From NCBI GenBank assembly GCA_013407085.1, contig JACCGJ010000269.1, positions 277,439-341,438 on the forward strand: DNA of 64,000 bases, written 5' to 3'. Origin of the DNA: Atriophallophorus winterbourni (taxonomy: Eukaryota; Platyhelminthes; Trematoda; Plagiorchiida; Microphallidae). A model generated the notes under the pieces. It was not told the DNA's origin and made no database searches. It saw nothing but the letters and a program-made list of their open reading frames with translations. The first letter of the stretch is position 1, and every line of letters begins with the position of its first letter. Below, in pieces: positions 62,201-64,000 of the stretch. The translations under genes and the position numbers were made by a program.

Positions 62201-64000
62201 AATAAAGCCATGTTTCTCAAAATGAGATTCCTGTGCTCAGCCAAATCTCTATGCGGAAACTGATCATGCTAAAAATTTTAAGCTATATTCTATTCAAAAT
62301 CTGCTTTTTCTCAAAATTCGATTTGAGTAAGTTGAGTAAGAAATTCGTAAAACCTCGTTTTATGTTTTTTTGGGCTCATTCAATCAAAAATCTTACATTT
62401 AACGCGAACCGTGTATATTATCTACATTACTCAATGTAACATGGAAATAACACGAATGACATTTTCTAAAGTATAATGTGCTTTGTGCGTTTCGCGCGTT
62501 ATCGATTCCCCTAACAATGTCGGAATTAGCTCATTCTGCACCTGCCTTGACGTTTTCCAATATTTTTGCAAATAGGTGTTCAGGTGTTTTGCACCTGTAG
62601 AACGTCAATATCACCATGCCGACTCATGACTTTTTTACTTCAGCGCGTAACTTTAAAAATTTGATTTCTGCGTCATAGGCAAATTGTAAATTTTATAATT
62701 TTGATCCAGATGAAAGCCTCTTATTGTTTTTCAAAATGTATTAGTTGATGCATTAAAATGGTTTAATAAATGATCGTGAATGGGGATCTAGCTTACAACA
62801 TTTGGGAGAGTTATGTTTGACCGTCGTTTTAACATGTTTGTGAAATGTTGGCAAAATAAAAGTCGATGATTTAACATGACACTATGAAATGAAAACATGG
62901 AAAGCAGATTAATATTCATGGTTACCAGATTCCCTTTTACATAATCAGAAAAATTCCTTGTACATACCAAATATGAAAACGTGCACCACTAGATAAATCC
63001 AGCCTTTATGAATCACAGATGCGTTTGTGTACTTCTACTAAAATAAGTGTTTAATAAACTTATTAGTTTATCTATTCGAATGAGTTAATAACCGTTTCGA
63101 CAGAAAAGCCTGATATTTGAATAAAAATAAAAAATGATGTTGTGCATTGGACAACTCGATCATGAAGTGAATATATCCAGATCCAGAACACCATGTTTGA
63201 GATTCCGGATCGGCTTTAGTGTTACGAAAGCTGCGTCATAAATAGTAACTCTTGTCAACACAAATGAGACGTGTGCATATTATGAATAGATTGATTATCA
63301 GTGCGAAACATAAGTAATTTTCAAAATATAGCAATCTACTTGAAGTTCACTATTGTTGAAATAAGTTGAAAGCAACACAGATTGCTCTGACTGAAGTTCA
63401 GCTAATTAAATCAATTTGATTCTCCAATCATTCTTGTAGGCGCGAACGAGAATTATAGAGAAACGACAAATTTGCCAAAATGTACGATGCTCCGTTAAAC
63501 ATCATGAAAAGTGATTTGACACTAATTTGTTATGATGATGGTTACTGTTATCAAATGTTAGAACCTAATGTCAATAACTCAGCTTTCTGAATATGGACAT
63601 GGTGTGTTTTCCGTCAAACGCCTCTGTAAAACTCTAATTTAAACATAGTGATTTCTGACATTGATTCTTTTTCTTCGCGATCGACTGATGCATTGCTGCT
63701 CGCTTAAAACACTACCAAGAAATTTCAAGTTCAAAATCTGAGACCTTTATCAATATTTACATAAATTGTGGCAAAATTTTAAAGGCTTTTTCAAACACAG
63801 CATGGCAGTGAATGTGGTGATTTACTCTACACGTAATTAGTTCATATACATTTTTTCGAAACATTCTTTCGCTAAATTCTTTTATTTTTCAACACGATAA
63901 GCTACAGTATGTCGGGTTATTTTCCTGACATATTTGTGTGTGTTTCATTCACACCTATTTGCTTTCGCTGGAATATCGTTCGACAGCGTTACAGATTGTC
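59244..64000. other. Unassigned AT-rich stretch to the end of the window
   Basis: Nearly 4.8 kb with no recognisable repeat family or gene. Open frames (for example 60,837-61,049 plus and 60,630-60,316 minus) have no motifs and no convincing splice partners. AATAAA occurs near 59,651 and could belong to the WW-domain gene. Further exons of that gene could be here but are not visible to me. Confidence 0.4.

Noticed and set aside
1..64000. CRISPR array, bacterial operon or prophage
   Set aside because: No regularly spaced repeats, no dense ORF packing; introns and LINE/PLE content show a eukaryotic nuclear genome.

Overview
This is eukaryotic, AT-rich (roughly 62-64% A+T by eye), intron-bearing DNA from an invertebrate. 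The best guess is a platyhelminth, probably a digenean fluke. Three things point that way: a gene with 38-bp and 34-bp first introns followed by a 2-kb intron; a repeat load of CR1-like and RTE-like LINEs, Penelope-like elements (PLEs) with hammerhead ribozymes and a Ty3/Gypsy-type LTR element; and a compact low-GC background. The species cannot be fixed from the sequence alone. There is no bacterial operon, CRISPR array or rRNA.

Host genes occupy little of the window. (1) A TLC-domain gene of the TLCD1/TLCD2 type lies at 19,280-22,269 (+), with four coding exons giving a 297-residue membrane protein. (2) Two small secreted cysteine-rich proteins lie on the minus strand at 48,453-49,022 (122 residues) and 54,495-55,115 (107 residues). 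Only fragments of them appear as open reading frames. Both have a tiny first coding exon (4 and 2 codons), a phase-0 intron, a signal-peptide exon of about 120 bp ending on a Cys codon, a phase-1 intron, a terminal exon and a TATA box about 60 nt upstream of ATG. They look like diverged paralogues of an undescribed secreted family. (3) At 57,726-59,243 (+) there are exons of a WW-domain, Ser-rich protein resembling the adaptor WAC; its start lies upstream and is not identified.

Most of the rest is decayed retroelements. From left to right: CR1-like LINE (3.5-6.3 kb, -); CR1 3' end (7.7-8.2 kb, +) abutting a complete but internally deleted LTR element with 5-bp target duplications (8,204-10,653); a cluster of CR1 fragments and SINE-like repeats with a (CTGAA)n tail (11.6-16.7 kb); a dispersed repeat including an inverted pair (16.4-21.4 kb); RTE-like remnants (23.2-23.8 and 39.7-41.5 kb, +); a nearly full-length degenerate CR1 with ORF1, endonuclease and RT (25.3-29.1 kb, -); further CR1 pieces at 30.6, 36.5-37.8, 42.1-43.7, 46.7-47.6, 50.6-51.0 and 51.0-52.3 kb; and PLE pieces at 24.3, 31.8-32.0, 35.5-36.5, 43.8-44.3, 45.5-46.7, 53.5, 56.1-56.3 and 57.2 kb.

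The most striking non-coding signal is a set of type I hammerhead ribozyme motifs tied to the PLE pieces. One copy (35,503-35,544) keeps every core base and all pairings. Others are degenerate, and two sites (56.1-56.3 and 31.85-31.97 kb) hold two ribozymes back to back on opposite strands. Two sequence families of ribozyme are present. Large stretches (0-3.4, 29.1-30.5, 32.0-34.0, 37.8-39.7, 44.4-45.5, 47.6-48.4, 59.3-64 kb) hold nothing I can assign.
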